From Cristatella mucedo (taxonomy: Eukaryota > Bryozoa > Phylactolaemata > Cristatellidae): a DNA stretch of 64,000 nucleotides. Positions 22,796-39,004 of the stretch are shown one piece after another. The translations under genes were made by a program, and so were the position numbers. Numbering within the stretch: position 1 is the first letter of the stretch; each line of letters opens with the position of its first letter. The notes beneath the pieces were generated by a model. That model saw nothing but the letters and a program-made list of their open reading frames with translations. It did no database searches and had not been told where the DNA came from. The DNA lies in assembly GCA_009760855.2 (NCBI GenBank), contig WPIO01000001.1, positions 1,455,501 to 1,519,500 of the forward strand. Reading direction: 5' to 3'.

Positions 22796-25700
22796 AACAT
22801 TATTATGATATATGGGCGCTACAAACGTACACTAGAACCTAGTTCACTTAAGGTCACTGCAATCGGCTTCGGTGCAAGCTCCGAGTTGCCTTCACAGAAA
22901 CCCCTAGTTATCAAAATCGGGGCACCTCATCAACTGGGTACTACTTAACCTTCTATCACTCCTCTCCGTGAGTAGATACTCAGAGAGCTCTACAACCTGA
23001 CCGGCAACGCGAAAACAGATCTCTAACTCCCTAAACTAGAGCTCACTCGCAGCAAAAATTTTCCGGGAACGCGAGATAGCAAAAATTGAGAGCCTCGCCA
23101 GTAATAGGTGAACTTATTACAACATTAATTGGTCGTGAGAGGTAGCCGGCCAAGAGCAAGGGCAGCCTCGGTCTTAAGAATGTAATGTGATTAGAAAGAG
23201 CTTGAGTTCTCTGAGAGCTCTATGTGAAATGCATTATTGTTATTTTTATAAATTTGTTTGCTAGGACCAAGGTTTCCTGCCTAATCCTTTCTGAGGAACC
23301 CGGATAAAATCCTGGCCCACTACGGTTAAGAGTTACCAAGCATGACCTACAGCCGACTAGCACCTGCGTATGTGGCTTTAAAGTGCAGAAACGCTTGCTG
23401 AGGCAGCATTTTCAGACCAAGTTTGGGCCGAGATTGACAGGTTGGCCGACATCAATCAAGGATTCCGGCGGAGGGCAGGCGACGTCGATGGGCAGAACAG
23501 TCGCAGCTGGTTCACTTGTTATTCTTCATGTTCGAGTGAAGCTTCTTCACCGAACTTCGCCGAACTAACTCGCTCTGCACTTTAATACTCGATGCTAAGG
23601 GCAGATGAGGTTTTCTCCCTGGCAATCTTTTGTCTATAAATTAGGCAAACGTTAGCTCCGCACTAGTGCAGGTCGCAGGCAGGGAGGATGAGACTTCTTC
23701 TGTCAGCAGCTCGCCGGCAATGTGCCACCCTCTTCAAAACTACCTAGGAGCCACTCCCAGGCGCTACCGGTGCATTAATGAGGACCCGGTATTTGCATTT
23801 ATTCACAGACAGGTCGCGCTGTCGGTGGGTGGTGCTGCATTAGCTGCTCCTTTTGCCAGACAGCTGATTAGAAGCTCTTGGCAGTGACTCCACGGAGCGA
23901 CTGGCCAAGCCGTAGAGTATTGACAAGCATATCTAATTACTGCTTCGTCTAATTCAGCTCCCAATAAAGCAGATTTACATTGGCATTTCTGTAGTAAATC
24001 TCACAAATTTTGAGGAGACTCGCGTAACACAGGTTCAGGCCATGATTGTAACTCCCAATGGTGAACACGGAAAACCTAAATAAGGCTTGGCAAGCCAGAG
24101 ATTAAGATTTTTCCAGGCAGCAGAAAACAAACCTACACACCTGGTACTGTAGCCTCGAACGACGGCCCAAAGAAACTGCCATTTCTGTGCCAAAAATTGC
24201 CATCGTGGAGCCTGAACAAGATGTAAATTGCGTCAAAGCTTTTCCTGCAATGAATAAGGAGATTATGAACGGCTGCACTAGCTCTGGGTTCAAGCTCTTT
24301 CGCATATCTGCGATTATTAATTATTCTGCTCACGGTATCTGCACTATTAGTCGTCTGACTACTGCTAACTGGCGATTGGTGCCACTCGAGGACTCGTATA
24401 TTAGCTGTAAGCAACACAGTTATTTAGCTGTATGATCTATGACAATGTTTATACTGACAGATGCAGCTGCGTATCTATCTCACCGTTGTTTGTTTCCAGG
24501 ATTTTAATTTGAATTTACTCTTGTTTTGTTTACAATAGGTCTACAGGGGAAGGTCTACGATTATGCTATTAAAATAATTATGTGATGAATGAGGTAACTT
24601 GATCTCGATGCCATCGTCTTTTGTCATATTTCTTCTTTCAGTTATTTAAACCGTTCGGTGGTTGCCGGAACCGGCAAATCTGAAAGCAAATAAACATCAC
24701 TTAATAATACGATTTGTATTATTAATGTTGCTCACTGCATTTTCATTATTCTTATAAGGGTGAATGAACAGCTACGGCGTCAGGCGATGTTTCCGATAAT
24801 AATGTGAAGAGTATTTACCCAGTTGTAAGGCAACCAAGAACGTATGAGCGAGATAAAACAGATGACAGACATGGTGCATATGAATCACAATAGTTTATGA
24901 AAAAGTACTGGAAGTTTGCTGTTTATCTTCTCACGTGTCCTAGAAACGTAACGGGTTTAGATCGTTACAGTTAATTTTGGAAATGGGAATGAAGCTAGCC
25001 ACAGTTGCTACCACCCAAAATTGTCTGCATTGGTTACTTTTATCAAACAGGGGATGAAAAGAGTTGTTTTAAAAAGCTGCAGTGAAACACTAGCATGCTA
25101 AATCAGCCAGGTTATGGTGTTTACTCGAATTTTTTAGATGCAGAGTTGCAATGAATAAGTGGTAAAACTTTAGTTAAATATTATAAAAAGTTATCGTAAG
25201 ATGAGTCAGCTGTACTACATGACTTGCTCATAGTTAAACTTGGCTTCCCTCACTCGGAGGAATAAGCTAGAAAGCACACGAACGTACTACTATTGAGGTT
25301 TGGGTGGTAATGACAGCCAGGCAGAGACGAAGCCATCTTGACTTGATCGCCAAAAAAGTCCTGGCTCCCAGCTAAAATCCGCAAAGAGCTCTGTAATTAT
25401 TTACTGAGCTCTACCTGATATCGGTCAGAAAAAACAGCTTATATAGTAAGCTGCCATGAGCTACCTAATTTGGAGGAATAAGTACACGGAACCATGGCAC
25501 TGCCTTTGAACCCATTAAACTGCTGTAAAGACTGGTTTGAGACAAGCAATATAACTAGCATTTCTACTTCAACGAACAATTAGTTATATTTTTCTAGTCA
25601 GAAAAGTCTGGGTCTGATGAACATCAATTCAATTTAAAATAATTCTTTAGAGACTACAAACGGAGGCTTAAAAAAGCCAGAGTTCGTTTTCACCCGAAAA

Positions 25701-25914
25701 CTGAAGTCCTGCCACTGACACTAAAACCAGATTTATTAAATCGTAAAGAATTTGCTGGCCAGTTCTGAGAATTATCACTTCCCAGACAATGACGGCGCGG
25801 TCGAAAAGGTTTCCGGATTTGTTTACTGAAAATCTGTGCACATTGGTGCCTCCATAAAGCACACTCCAACAAAAGCGATTGCTGTATCACAACTTGTGAT
25901 CTTCCTTATAAGAT
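22796..25914. other. unassigned stretch
   Basis: No gene recognised. A LINE-A tail relic lies at 23185-23245. Open frames at 23666-23887 and around 24102-24435 and 25668-25890 lack identifiable domains. Confidence 0.35.
23185..23245 (+). mobile_element. LINE-A 3'-tail relic A9
   Basis: The sequence gattagaaagagcttgagtt followed by ctctgagagctc and gcattattgttattttta matches the LINE-A terminal hairpin and tail. Only about 60 bp is present. Confidence 0.7.
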
Positions 25915-26825
25915 TTTACTATGTTTCTGCATTCGATTTGGCTAACTTTAGAACGTCTTATAAAAAAAGCTCCTTTGCTGACAACAATATACCATCGTCT
26001 CAGTAGTCTTTAATGGCAGACCAATTTAGCCCAGCCATAACCAAGATTCTTAATGCTTCGCTGAAAAATGAGTTGCACCGAAGTCCTTCAAATTAGTCAT
26101 CGTTAGACCTATACTTAAAAAGTCTAGGTGAGATGCAAAGGGCCTTGCAGACTATTGCCCAGTTTTAATTCTGACTTTTTTGTCAAAGAATGTTAACGAA
26201 TTCGAGCCAAGCAGCTAGTAGCACAGCTTGAAAAAGCTAAAAGCTAACAACGATTTCAATCGGGGTTCAAGTGGCAGCTCTCTCAGGGAACAGTTTTTCT
26301 CCATGTAACGATGTCATCCGATTCAAAAACGATGGCTGGAATGTCCCTACCCTAGCTCTGCTAGATCAAGTAGGTGCCATTGACATCATTGATCACGATG
26401 TCTAGCTTCAATGACTGAGAACAGCGATCTATCTGGCAAATGAAGCACTAGCATGGTTTAAATCCTACTTGTCCGGTCTTATTAAATCCGTGTCGTGTGG
26501 GGGTCCAGTCTCATCCACCAGACCAGTCACCCGTGGAATCCCTCTGGGGGCCTTCCTTGGTCCTGGGCTGCTTTTAATTTACACTCAGCCTCTGGGAAAA
26601 GTGATGCAGGCAAATGTACTAAGATATCAATTTTATACTTACGGTAGGCAGCAGTGTGTGTCATTTAAACCCTCAAAATCTGCTTCCTCAACTGATGAAC
26701 TGAATGCTTGTCCTGCCAAAATTTGATCCAAATGTCGGCAAATTTCCTTACACTAAACGACGAAAAGATTGGGCTGCTGTTTATTGGACACCCTATGCTA
26801 GAGACTTGACTAGAAGGGTTTGGTT

Positions 26826-27372
26826 TTATAATAGGTAATGTATCTCCGTCTGTAACTCCACAAAGTCATAAATACTATGTGGGTGTTACGCAGGAGAGTT
26901 TTGTATAGCCCACTCACAGCCTAAGCGGCTTTCGGTACTCCTTCGGTAGCCAACAGACTTCATCTCTAGCAACAAAGAGAAAGTGGGAAGCATGGCAGAG
27001 TCAGGAGAGCAGTTGAGGTAGTGAGTAGCATGGAAGTAGCAGCTCAGGACCGCTGAAAAGGATGAGCCATAGTCGGCAGCAGGAGAGTAGTTGTCGTTTC
27101 GTAAAAATTGTGGAAAGCGAGTTCCGAAGTCTAAGACCTGCAGAGCTAAAGCTTCTGTCGCCAACTGTCTTTAAGCGGAGGAATGAGACAGCTAATTTAT
27201 TGTCCACACAGGACCTGAGGGCGCGAACAGTCTGAAACTGGTGCAGCAGTTCAGCTAGATACGAAGGAGCCAAGCCGTGGCGGGCCTTGTGGGTCAGCGT
27301 AAGAACTTTGCTCTGTATCCATTGCTCAACCGGCATCCATCCTAGCTGTTTTAGCAAAGGAGACAAAGTTGA
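26826..27372 (-). mobile_element. LINE-B copy B2, nested in B1 in opposite orientation
   Basis: On the minus strand it opens with SPLLKQLGWMPVEQWIQSKV and LAPSYLAELLHQFQ (27366 downwards), the LINE-B ORF2 C-terminus. It then has the 3' UTR ending with the block that reads tctccgtctgtaactccaca on the plus strand. B1 similarity stops at about 26825 and resumes at about 27375, so B2 is an insertion. It is truncated to its last 550 bases. Confidence 0.85.
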
Positions 27373-28023
27373 TACTATTGTACAACCACCTCAATGTACT
27401 TGGGATTTAGGAGTCCTCTTCGACAGCTGATTAAATTTTGAAACTTTTGTTACGAGGACTGCTTGCAGAGCCTTCTCCTTCAAGTATGATCCGTATCTAA
27501 ATTTAGGGACTGTCTTCCACTGTGCTAAACAAGATTTAACTAGTTCCTTAGCACTTTCGCGCTAGATTATTTTAATTCCCTTTTGGCTGGGCTACTGTAA
27601 AAATCCACGAGGTCACGGTCGCGGGCGGTGAATATGGCTGCAAGGCTAGTTTGAAAATCCCAGAGGTTTGACCGCATGTCTCCTTTGCTAAAAGAGCTAG
27701 GATAGCTGCCGATTGATCAGTGGATACAGAGCCAAGTTCTTACACTGACCCACAATGCCCGCTAAGGCTTGATTCCTCTATACCTAGCTGAACTTCTGAA
27801 CCAGTTCCAGTCTCCTCGTATACTCAGGTACTGTATAGACAATAAACTAGCTGTTATATTCCTTCGCTCAAAGACCGTTGACAGCAGAAGCTTTGCTCTA
27901 CAGGTCCTAGACTATGGATTCCATTTCCGCAATTCTTACGCGACCTCAACTTTTCTCCTGCTGCGCACTATGTTGTATCTTTTCAGCCGTCATAAACAGC
28001 TTCTTCCGTGTTACTCTAAAACA

Positions 28024-28285
28024 ATAGTAATAGTATTAATACACTTGATAAAGCGCCCTCAGAGAACTCAATCTCTTTCTAGGCGCTTTACATTTGCTCC
28101 AAAAGGAAACGCGATTGAATGGTGAGTAATATCATGCTTAATAAAAACATGAATAAATTGGTTGGGGTGACATGCACAGGGTTAGCATGCAAATGTGGCT
28201 AGTGGAAAAAAGAACTTACATTCTCGGAAGAATTCTGCAACGAACAACGAACGCACATGAGAGCACTCTATGTCGGGAGGTGAGA
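28024..28285 (-). mobile_element. short LINE-A derivative: 5' end joined to 3' end (A10)
   Basis: Minus strand. The left 184 bases are the LINE-A 3' UTR, hairpin and tail (28024-28207). The right 80 bases (28206-28285) match the first 76 bases of the near-full-length LINE-A (54107-54182), including gaattctgcaacgaac and the terminal ctcctgacatag type word. Everything between is missing. It is inserted in the 3' UTR of LINE-B copy B1, with a possible short actc target duplication. Confidence 0.8.
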
Positions 28286-28460
28286 AACTCATGCCTTAAC
28301 TGCTCTTCTGACTTCTATGCTACTCACTTTCTCTTTGTTGCGTAAGATGACGTCTGTTGGCTACCGAATTTGTACTGAAAGCCGCTCAGACCGTGAGTGC
28401 ATTATACACAAATCTCCTGCGTAGCATCCCCATAGTCTTTGTAGCTTGTAGAGTTACAGA

Positions 28461-29666
28461 GAGAGATACTCATAATAGTTGAGCTTGGCACTCGATTCAT
28501 GTAGAAGCTGTATTCCCTAGATCGACCTTCCTACTCCCAGTTAAGCCTATGCCCATGTGGGAGTAAACTTGCAAAAATACGTATTGTAATAGCCTCTGGC
28601 TATGGAACATAATCGCATACCTATTTTTAATGTCAGCCAAGTCACACGGCAAGCCAAACTATTTGCTTGCCACGAGTGATTTAAGCCCAATACCACTCCA
28701 CCACGCCAAAAGCACTCAGGTCGGGTGCTATGATTTTTCATAGAGCATAATTTTTTTAGGCTCCTGTACTTCTTCCGGTGTAAGTAGATCTTAAGAAAGT
28801 AATTTTATTTACCATGTTCCGGTAATCTGTCAACCGTCAAAATTTGAAGTTGCATTAATAGGCTTTTTTTAAAGTAAACTTTCATTTTGACCTCTTTATT
28901 TGGTCATTCCCCGACATTCCACCTAATTTAGCAAAGACCTTTATGATTAAAAGCCAATCCAGTTGGTGACAGAAACTGGGGAATAGCCATATACTTTTGG
29001 TGCCTGCAAATTGAAGCACCATCGCCGAATCGAAAATTGAAGTACCATCGCACGATGTCACCCGCAACCCAATCAATGAGCCAAAGCCTTAGATGAGTTG
29101 TGGTTTTTTATGGTGGCAGTGTTGGCTTACCCTGTCGGTACGAGCCTCTCATATTTTTCATGGGCACAGCATACGTTGATAATTATATTCGTGGGAAAGA
29201 TTGATGTCATTCAGAACATTGAGGGCGCCGGTAGCACGATTGAGAGTGGGGGCGGAATAGATGCCCCTTATCGAGAGTTGTCTTAAGTTCAAGTTCGATG
29301 TCATCTTCCACTCGATAGAGATAATTATGCTCGTCACGCATGAGCTATTGAAGGAATTTCAAAAAGAGGTTCAAGATATACGGAAGGCAATACATTTTTT
29401 CAAGGTAACCATGCATGCACTAAAAGAATTGTGCGAAACTCCCTAGCCCTCACCTGTCGGTAGGTTGAAGACTTTTGTCGTTCTCAGTGGACAGATCTGA
29501 TTGACATAAGAGCTAGCTACATTGAGCGTGACTAGGGTTGTCTACCTAAGGGTATTTACACGAATAAAAATGCATTTGGTGTACAGTCTTTACTGCTGCG
29601 ATTGTCAAGGTCTTTTGAATCCCCTTTCGGGTTCAATACGGAATTAATAGTAATGCTCTGTCTAAC
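28461..29666. other. unassigned stretch
   Basis: No gene recognised. A segment near 28640-28735 (minus: gcgtggtggagtggtattgg) faintly resembles a tRNA-type A box but lacks a convincing B box. Open frames at 28882-29446 have no identifiable domain. Confidence 0.35.
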
Positions 29667-30373
29667 ATGCATTCGTGACATCCCGTCTTCTGAAACTTCT
29701 GAAACTCACTGCTTACTGGCCTACCGGCATGTGCGATCAGGCGATAGCAGCTGCTGCAAAACTCCGCAACTAGGCTTGACTGTCGTGAGTATCGCAGTTG
29801 CCACATCATACCACTTCTCGCCGACCTGCACTGGCTACCAGTCAAGCAACGGATTGACTTCAAGGTTTTGTCACTCACTTTTAGGTCACTTCATTCTTTG
29901 GCTCCATCCTATCTTTCAGATATACTCCCCCACCAGGTTAAGCATCGTACCACCCGCTTTTAGCAATCCAACAGTCTACGAATACCTCGCACAAACCTCA
30001 AATCCTTTGGAGACCGTGTATTTAGTTCGTATGCTCCCAAAGCCTGGAACTCCCCCCCCCCCCGACTAGGGTCAGAACATCCCCTGACTTGACCACATTT
30101 AAAAAGAACTTACAAGCACAACTATTTAGGCCAGCATTTAGTGGGTCTCTTTGATTCGTCCTTCATGTGCCTATGCGTGCTGACACTGTGCATGCTGCCA
30201 CTAACACCATTTGCATGCTGACCCTGTGCATGTCACCCCTAACCATGCTATTTATGCTGTTTGTTTATCAAGCATGATATTACTCACCATTCAATTGCAT
30301 TTCCCTTTGCAGCAAATGCAAAGCGCCTAGAAAGAGATTGAGTTCTCCGAGGGTGCTTTATCAAGTGTATTAA

Positions 30374-30403
<30 letters not shown>
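29667..30403 (+). mobile_element. LINE-A 3' copy A11
   Basis: A plus-strand LINE-A containing the ORF2 C-terminal domain (from gcattcgtgacatcccgtct), the 3' UTR with gcatgctgccactaac, the hairpin at about 30325-30370 and a long (TTA)n tail (about 30370-30403). A run of 12 C at 30052-30063 disrupts the frame at the same ORF2 position as the G run of copy A1. Confidence 0.92.
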
Positions 30404-34494
<4,091 letters not shown>

Positions 34495-35790
34495 CAAGCT
34501 AGACTTACTTAAATGGCTGCGCCAGGAAGACGCAGCAGTCGTGTCTGGTCACCTGTCTGGTTTCGAAAAGAAAACACTTTCAAAAAATGCCAAGGCAATT
34601 TTTGCAAGCTATGATAACCACAGCTTGAAGCTGACAGGAGTTCATGTTGCTGGTTGCTAGTCCAGACTTCGTTGTAATTACCTCTTTTAAGAACAATAAA
34701 AAACACATACTTCTTTTTTATGATCGACCTGAGGTGGAAAATACTGAAGAAAGTCTTACCCATCACTGTCAATGGTGACTCTTCAACAAGGTTGAGTGCA
34801 AGAGTTGAGGCTGTGAAAGCTATCAATGATCAACTGCACAGTAGTGCAGGTCTTTTGGAGTAACTGTCTGAGGACAGTAGTGGAAAACTTAAAACAAGAA
34901 GTGAAGCAGACAGTTTCCTACATCGCATTTTTAACGTTAATGTTTCGGGTCTTTTTCTATATTGTTGGAATATCTTAAGGAAGATTTCTTGAGTTCAGAA
35001 ATAACGGTATGATCCAAAAATGAGCTTCAAAGACGCCTCTTGTGACCACTACTCTCTTGAGGTTGAGTTTTAAAGACTTCGAGAAGACCTGTGCCAATAA
35101 TCACTAAAAGATGCCACAAAGAGATAAGAATTATTTTTGGGAGCTGTATTTAAACGAAGAATGCGCTAAAGGACTTATGCTCCTGGAGAGCTCTGTCAAG
35201 ATATTGGTCTCACTGCAGAGGGGGTGATTTCAAGAATGATGAAGAGAACCATGGATTTTCTCTGACAAGAAATTACAAATAGGTTTTCCAGGTTTACAAG
35301 TCTAGATGCCAAGTTTGGTTTCTTGTTTGAAGTTGAGTTGCTTTTGAAAGCAGTTGACCAGACCAAACTCCATTGGCAATGCCTAAATCTTGGAGGCTTA
35401 CACAGTCCAGGCGTTGACCGAACAGAGCTTTACGACGAGATATCTGGCAGTAAAATGCTTCTTGCAACACGTCTCAAATCGACACTAATGACGCCATTGG
35501 AACTCATGTCTTTCAATTTCAGTTATGGAGAAGATGTGTCTCTTAATTTGAGACTTGCCTTGAAAGTTCGTTTTACTATTGTTGCATCAGTCACCAGTTG
35601 CATTCCTTTAGCAAGCTGAAGAAAATTATGTCATATCAGAGAGTATCAATAGGGTAAAATTGACTCTCTGACTTCGCCTTGTTAACCATGGAGAAAGAAC
35701 AACTCTAAAATATTGACTTTCAAAACTGTAATAGTCCAGTTTTCTACGTTCAAGGCCAGGACAATTCATTAAATTTTAAGCTTTGATACA
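34495..35790 (+). pseudogene. hAT/ZMYM1-like transposase fossil 2, C-terminal half
   Basis: This is the best-preserved member of the family here. Islands in family order on the plus strand are DAAVVSGHLSG and NAKAIFASYDNHSLKLTGVH (34525-34650), then WKILKKVL and TRLSARVEAVKAI (34730-34830). Next come SRFTSLDAKFGFLFEVELLL (about 35290-35350) and LGGLHSPGVDRTELYDEIS. The dimerisation-type block follows, with LMTPLELMSFNFSYGEDV, then SVTSC, then after a one-base frameshift FSKLKKIMSYQRVSIG (about 35605-35652). Internal stops and frameshifts mark it as dead. It could be a transposon or a retrocopy of a domesticated ZMYM1-like gene. No terminal inverted repeats were identified. Confidence 0.75.
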
Positions 35791-36479
35791 TACCTTGTAA
35801 CTGTATTGTAGTTAATAAAACTATCTCAAGGGGTTTCACATTTCTTCTGCGCTGGAGCTATTTGACATACATTTTTAACAAAGGGAGGAAATGATATTTG
35901 TAGCTTTGCTCCCGGGCACTGAAAGGTCTCATAATGCTGCATATCTAATGCAAAGGGCGTATAATAGCCCGACCAGCTCCGTATTTTCGATATGTAATAA
36001 ATCACTTATTCTATAAATAGGTGCCTCGGAATTGTGGTTTTGATTATTTTAAATGAAAAACAGCATCCATGTTTTACCCATGGACTTTCACTCGATTGTG
36101 CTGGCGTGGTCACTGGCTATGGTCTCTGATGGCCGAGGACATCGGAACCCATTGCTATTACAAAAGCCAGGCCAATATCATAAAACTATGTGGGTAAACC
36201 GTGAACCTTTTTTAAAGTAGAATAAAAAAATAATTGTACAAAACATCTTTCGGAAACAAAAGATGCATCGCAGATTGAATATTTGAGGTGCTTGGTGTTT
36301 TGGGCCATTGGAATCCTTAACTTGGGAACGCGCGCGCGATTAAACACAATTTTGTGAGTATACCCAGAACAGAATTTTCGCGGAAGGAAAACTTTAGTTC
36401 TTCTAATCTTATTGGGTAAATAGAAGCAGTTTCGTAGTTAAAACGTGCATGAAGGCTGGCTGGCCGGTTGATACTGTAG
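35791..36479. other. unassigned stretch
   Basis: AT-rich. No gene, LINE or SINE sequence seen. Confidence 0.4.
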
Positions 36480-37520
36480 CGTGAAAACGCCAATGCCATG
36501 TCGCATGACATTTTGAGGGTAAACCCTGAGCGCCATGTTGTATGCTGTGAAGCAAAGACGCTGCTCTGTGGCACATGGTGTGGAAATGGCAGCCGTATTG
36601 CTGTTGGATAGTTTAGGGAGGCTCGCTCGCTCAGGTTACTTGAAACAATCGCACGAGAAAGCCCTCGTGCTATGGCGGAGAAATTTGCTCGGTAAATCTG
36701 GAAATAGTTTTTGTAGATTGGCATCGAAACCACATCTACAAAACGCTTATGGTTGAAATGGCAGGTGGGTCACAGTTTGATTATTTAGGGAGGTCCGCCA
36801 GCCTGCCTTAATTGTGAAATAATAATAATATTAATGCATTTGATATAGCGCCATTAGAGAACTCAATCTCTTTATAGGCCCTTTATATTTGCTACAAATG
36901 AAGCGCGTTCGAGTGGTTAGTGGTATTATGCTCAATCAAAACAGCAATACAGTGGTTAGGGGTGACATGCACAAGGTCAGCATGCAATTTTGGTTAGTGG
37001 CAGCATGCACAATTTCAGCACTCATAAGCAAATAACTGACGAATTGGAAATGCTATGCTGTTACAAACGACTGCCCACGTACTAAGCAATGAAATTTGTT
37101 CGGTAAACAAAGAGCACTGTTTTATATATATATAATGTGGAACCAAAACAACAGTTGCCCAACTCCTATCCTGTTAATGGCAGCTGCTTCGCATTTTGCT
37201 TATTTAGGGCTTGGAACGAAGCTGGGTCGAACGTAGCTTTGAATGTGAGTTAGTGAGTTAGCGGCAGCTCAATGGCATGAAATCTCTTGGCTTAAACTGA
37301 ACCACCGCTTTATATAATTTGCAATCAAACTAGCAGTTTTTCAAAGAGTTTTTGTTGAAATGGCAGCTGCTTCGCAGTTTGTTTACTTGCGGCTGTCATT
37401 TGTGCCGGGCTGTCTGAAGCCCTAGAAGGAGAATGTCAAAGGGCTATTCCATTAGAATCAAAATAACAGCTCCACAAATTTATTGTAGAAATGGTCACCA
37501 TGCAGTTCCGTACAATTTGG
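36480..37520. repeat. decayed tandem repeat, period about 170-190 bp, split by a LINE tail
   Basis: Diverged units share the ordered words gaaatttg.tcggtaaa, then ggcagctgcttcgca, then tttg.tta.tta..g. The anchor tggcag falls at about 36589, 36759, 37179 and 37362, with a weaker unit near 37489. The 422-bp gap between the second and third equals one unit plus the inserted LINE-A tail (36815-37048). At least four units are visible. Confidence 0.65.
36815..37048 (-). mobile_element. LINE-A 3' fragment A12 inside the tandem repeat
   Basis: Minus strand. The aataataatattaatgcatt tail is at 36819, then the hairpin (atagcgccattagagaac...) and the 3' UTR words ggggtgacatgcacaaggtc and gtggcagcatgcacaatttc. 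Confidence 0.88.
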
Positions 37521-37684
37521 ATTCACGACCGCAATGTTTTAGCGTTTAATGCAGAATCGGCTGTGGCAGTGAAGTTATCCATAATTTTTTAATCTTTTAT
37601 GAGGTGATGCTTTTGTGAAGGCCACTAGTGCACCATTGTGTGCTCGGATATTAGATGACTCCTTCGAAAGCTGCCAGCATTTTA

Positions 37685-37915
37685 AAAGCTTTGATAAGAA
37701 AAATAGTTCCATTGCTATTATTGCGTTCGACCCCTATCAAAGATGAAGAATGTCTTCCATGGTGGCATGTAACAATTTTAACCAGTTCCTCAGTCCTGTC
37801 TCGGCTAGATAATTTTTGTACATCATAACCAGCCGTTCTAAGCTGCTACTTCCATGCTACTCACTACCTAAACTGCTCTCCTGACTCATAAATACTTCGC
37901 TCTTTCTCTCTGTTT
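37685..37915 (+). mobile_element. LINE-B relic B3
   Basis: Two LINE-B blocks are joined by a deletion. The first (about 37745-37815) corresponds to B1 near 27505-27570. The second (about 37838-37900), tgctacttccatgctactca then aactgctctcctgact, matches the LINE-B 3' UTR of B2. Confidence 0.65.
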
Positions 37916-37937
37916 TGTGAGCTAAAATCAATTTTTA

Positions 37938-39004
37938 ATAATAGTTATAATAATGCACTTGATAAAGCGCCCACAGAAAACTAAATCTCCTTCTAGGCGC
38001 TTTACATGTGTTGCAAAGGGAAATGCGATTGAATGGTGAGTAATATCATGCTTGACAAACAACATGAATAAAATGGTTAGGGGTGCCATGCACAGGGTCA
38101 GCATACAAGTGTGGTTAGTAATAGCATGCACAGTGTTAGCACTCATAAGCACATAAGGACGAATCACAGGGACCCACTAAATGCTGGCCTAAATAGGTGT
38201 GTTTTTAGTTCTTTTTAAATGTGGTTAAGTCAGGGGATGTTCTGACCCAAGTAGGGAGGGAGTTTCAGGCTTTGGGAGCGTACGAGCTAAATGCACGGTA
38301 TCCAAAGGATTTTATGTTTGAACGAGATATTGGCAGACTGTTGGATTCCGAAAAGTGGGTGTTACGATATTTGGCCTGGTGGGGGAGTAGATCTGAGAGA
38401 GAGCATTGAGCCAAAGAATGAAGTGACCTAAAAGTGAGCGAAAAAACCTTGAAGTCGATGCGTTGCTTGACTGCGAGCCAGTGCAGGTCGGCGAGAAGTG
38501 GTGTGATGTGGCAACTGCGATACTCACGACAGACAAGCCTAGCTGCCGAGTTTCGCACCAGCTGCTATTGCCGGATCGCACATGCCGGTAGGCCAGTAAC
38601 CAGTGAGTTGCAGAAGTCGAGATGGGATGTCATGAATGCATAGACCAACTTGGACGTGGTATCCTTATCTAAACAAGCCCGAATTTTAGCAATGTTATGT
38701 AGCTGAAAGTAGGCAGACTTGATTGTGGAGCTGATGTGGTCGTCTAACGAGCGGTCACTTTGGAACATGACAAATAGATTTCGAGCTGATTCAACAGAGA
38801 TATGCTGGCAGAGCCAATTTTGAGAGTCAACCTTTCTATTTTGTGAATCACAATAGGTTTGCCCATAACTAGTAAGTTAGTTTTTTCATCGTTTAATTTT
38901 AGAAAATGTGCTGCCATCCATGTGCGGATGTCATGAATACATGCAGCAAAAGAGTTGAGAGAATTCGAGGTGCTCGAAGGCTGGGAGGGATCACAGCAAA
39001 GGTA
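37938..39004 (-). mobile_element. LINE-A copy A13, 3' part
   Basis: Minus strand. The tail is at 37938 and the hairpin at about 37960-38000; the 3' UTR, the ORF2 C-terminal domain (38265-38768) and the thumb region follow. It stops abruptly at about 39004, inside the codons just after the YADD box. Several frameshifts. Confidence 0.92.

Larger units (their letters stand above)
25915..28460 (+). mobile_element. LINE-B copy B1, interrupted by two insertions
   Basis: A plus-strand LINE of a family distinct from LINE-A. RT words are heavily mutated: ALLDQVGAIDIIDHDV, AWFKSYLSG (about 26455), GIPLGAFLGPGLLLIYTQPL and a degenerate YADD box (26630-26650). The C-terminal domain lies at 27680-27900 (SPLLKELG, then LIPLYLAELLNQFQ). 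The 3' end at 28330-28460 is shared with copies B2-B4. A minus-strand LINE-B (26826-27372) splits the RT from the rest, and a short LINE-A derivative (28024-28285) splits the 3' UTR. The element is long dead. Confidence 0.82.

Noticed and set aside
26886..27366. Minus-strand 92- and 121-codon frames as host genes
   Set aside because: They encode the LINE-B ORF2 C-terminus and 3' UTR.
28600..28735. Possible third tRNA-derived SINE
   Set aside because: There is an A-box-like word on the minus strand only. No B box and no second copy were found in the window.
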